A stretch of 64,000 nucleotides of DNA from an uncultured Clostridia bacterium (GTDB lineage: Bacteria; Bacillota; Clostridia; UBA1381): contig CALXWJ010000062.1 in assembly GCA_944392335.1 (NCBI GenBank), positions 34,744-98,743 of the forward strand, given 5' to 3'. How positions within the stretch are numbered: the first letter of the stretch is position 1; each line of letters begins with the position of its first letter. The position numbers were made by a program, and so were the translations under genes. Shown piece by piece: positions 63,959 to 64,000 of the stretch. The notes under the pieces are model-generated. The model had not been told where the DNA came from. It was given only the letters and a program-made list of their open reading frames with translations, and ran no database searches.

Positions 63959-64000
63959 TGTAAATTATCATTTCCCATCTTCTCCGTAATAGCTTTGCAA

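Noticed and set aside
1..64000. Genome-wide reassignment of TAA to sense
   Set aside because: Many intact genes in the window end at TAA followed directly by terminators or coupled starts (for example trkA, ruvA, recF), so TAA is a normal stop here. Only a local explanation fits the three in-frame cases.

Overview
The window is low-G+C, densely coded, and looks like a chromosomal segment of a Gram-positive anaerobe of class Clostridia. Supporting signs are strong AGGAGG-type ribosome sites, a type III glutamine synthetase, a SpoVB-like flippase, a DUF1540 protein, copper-amine-oxidase-like stalk domains on exported proteins, a GatCAB plus archaeal-type AspRS operon, and Tn916/Tn1549-style remnants. 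I cannot name a species. I saw no rRNA, tRNA or CRISPR array.

Region 1 (1-10.9 kb) is core metabolism: gatC-gatA-gatB-aspS, glnN with an attenuator-like leader, trkA-trkH for potassium, and a Nif3-like protein. Region 2 (10.9-19.1 kb) is accessory. It holds two tandem exported beta-propeller-like paralogues with nearly identical leaders and C-terminal domains but divergent middles, one intact HTH regulator and decayed remnants of it, a SLOG-fold protein, a DUF1540 miniprotein, a papain-like amidase and an HPr-kinase-like protein. Region 3 (19.1-43.3 kb) is mostly housekeeping: a GH94 phosphorylase; ruvA-ruvB-cell-wall amidase-queA-DUF4846; a CCA-transferase homologue lacking catalytic residues; a SpoVB-like flippase; mazG; secA; prfB with a programmed +1 frameshift; recJ; relA/spoT; S4 protein-recF-rlmD. 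A structured intergenic repeat of about 130 bp punctuates region 3 and recurs in region 4.

Region 4 (43.3-64 kb) is a mosaic accessory region. In order it has: a two-gene cassette with a HEPN-like RxxxxH motif; a truncated large serine recombinase; a redox cluster (SDR, ferredoxin-type aldo/keto reductase, flavodoxin, LysR regulator); an esterase; a GC-richer three-gene operon of a TerB_N/TerB_C protein, a BrxD-like P-loop ATPase and an Lhr-like helicase; a YjbR-like protein; an EFR1 ferredoxin gene, a DUF5131 gene and a macrodomain gene; remnants of a conjugative element (sigma factor and HTH_16); and a large exported GLUG-repeat protein. Three genes here (EFR1, macrodomain, sigma factor) each carry one in-frame TAA in an otherwise intact frame.

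The best candidates for something new are the TerB/ATPase/helicase operon with its two YjbR-like partners, the HEPN-like two-gene cassette, the paired exported paralogues with their conserved leader, the structured repeat family, and the cluster of in-frame ochre codons. All functions are read from sequence motifs and family knowledge; no database search was run.
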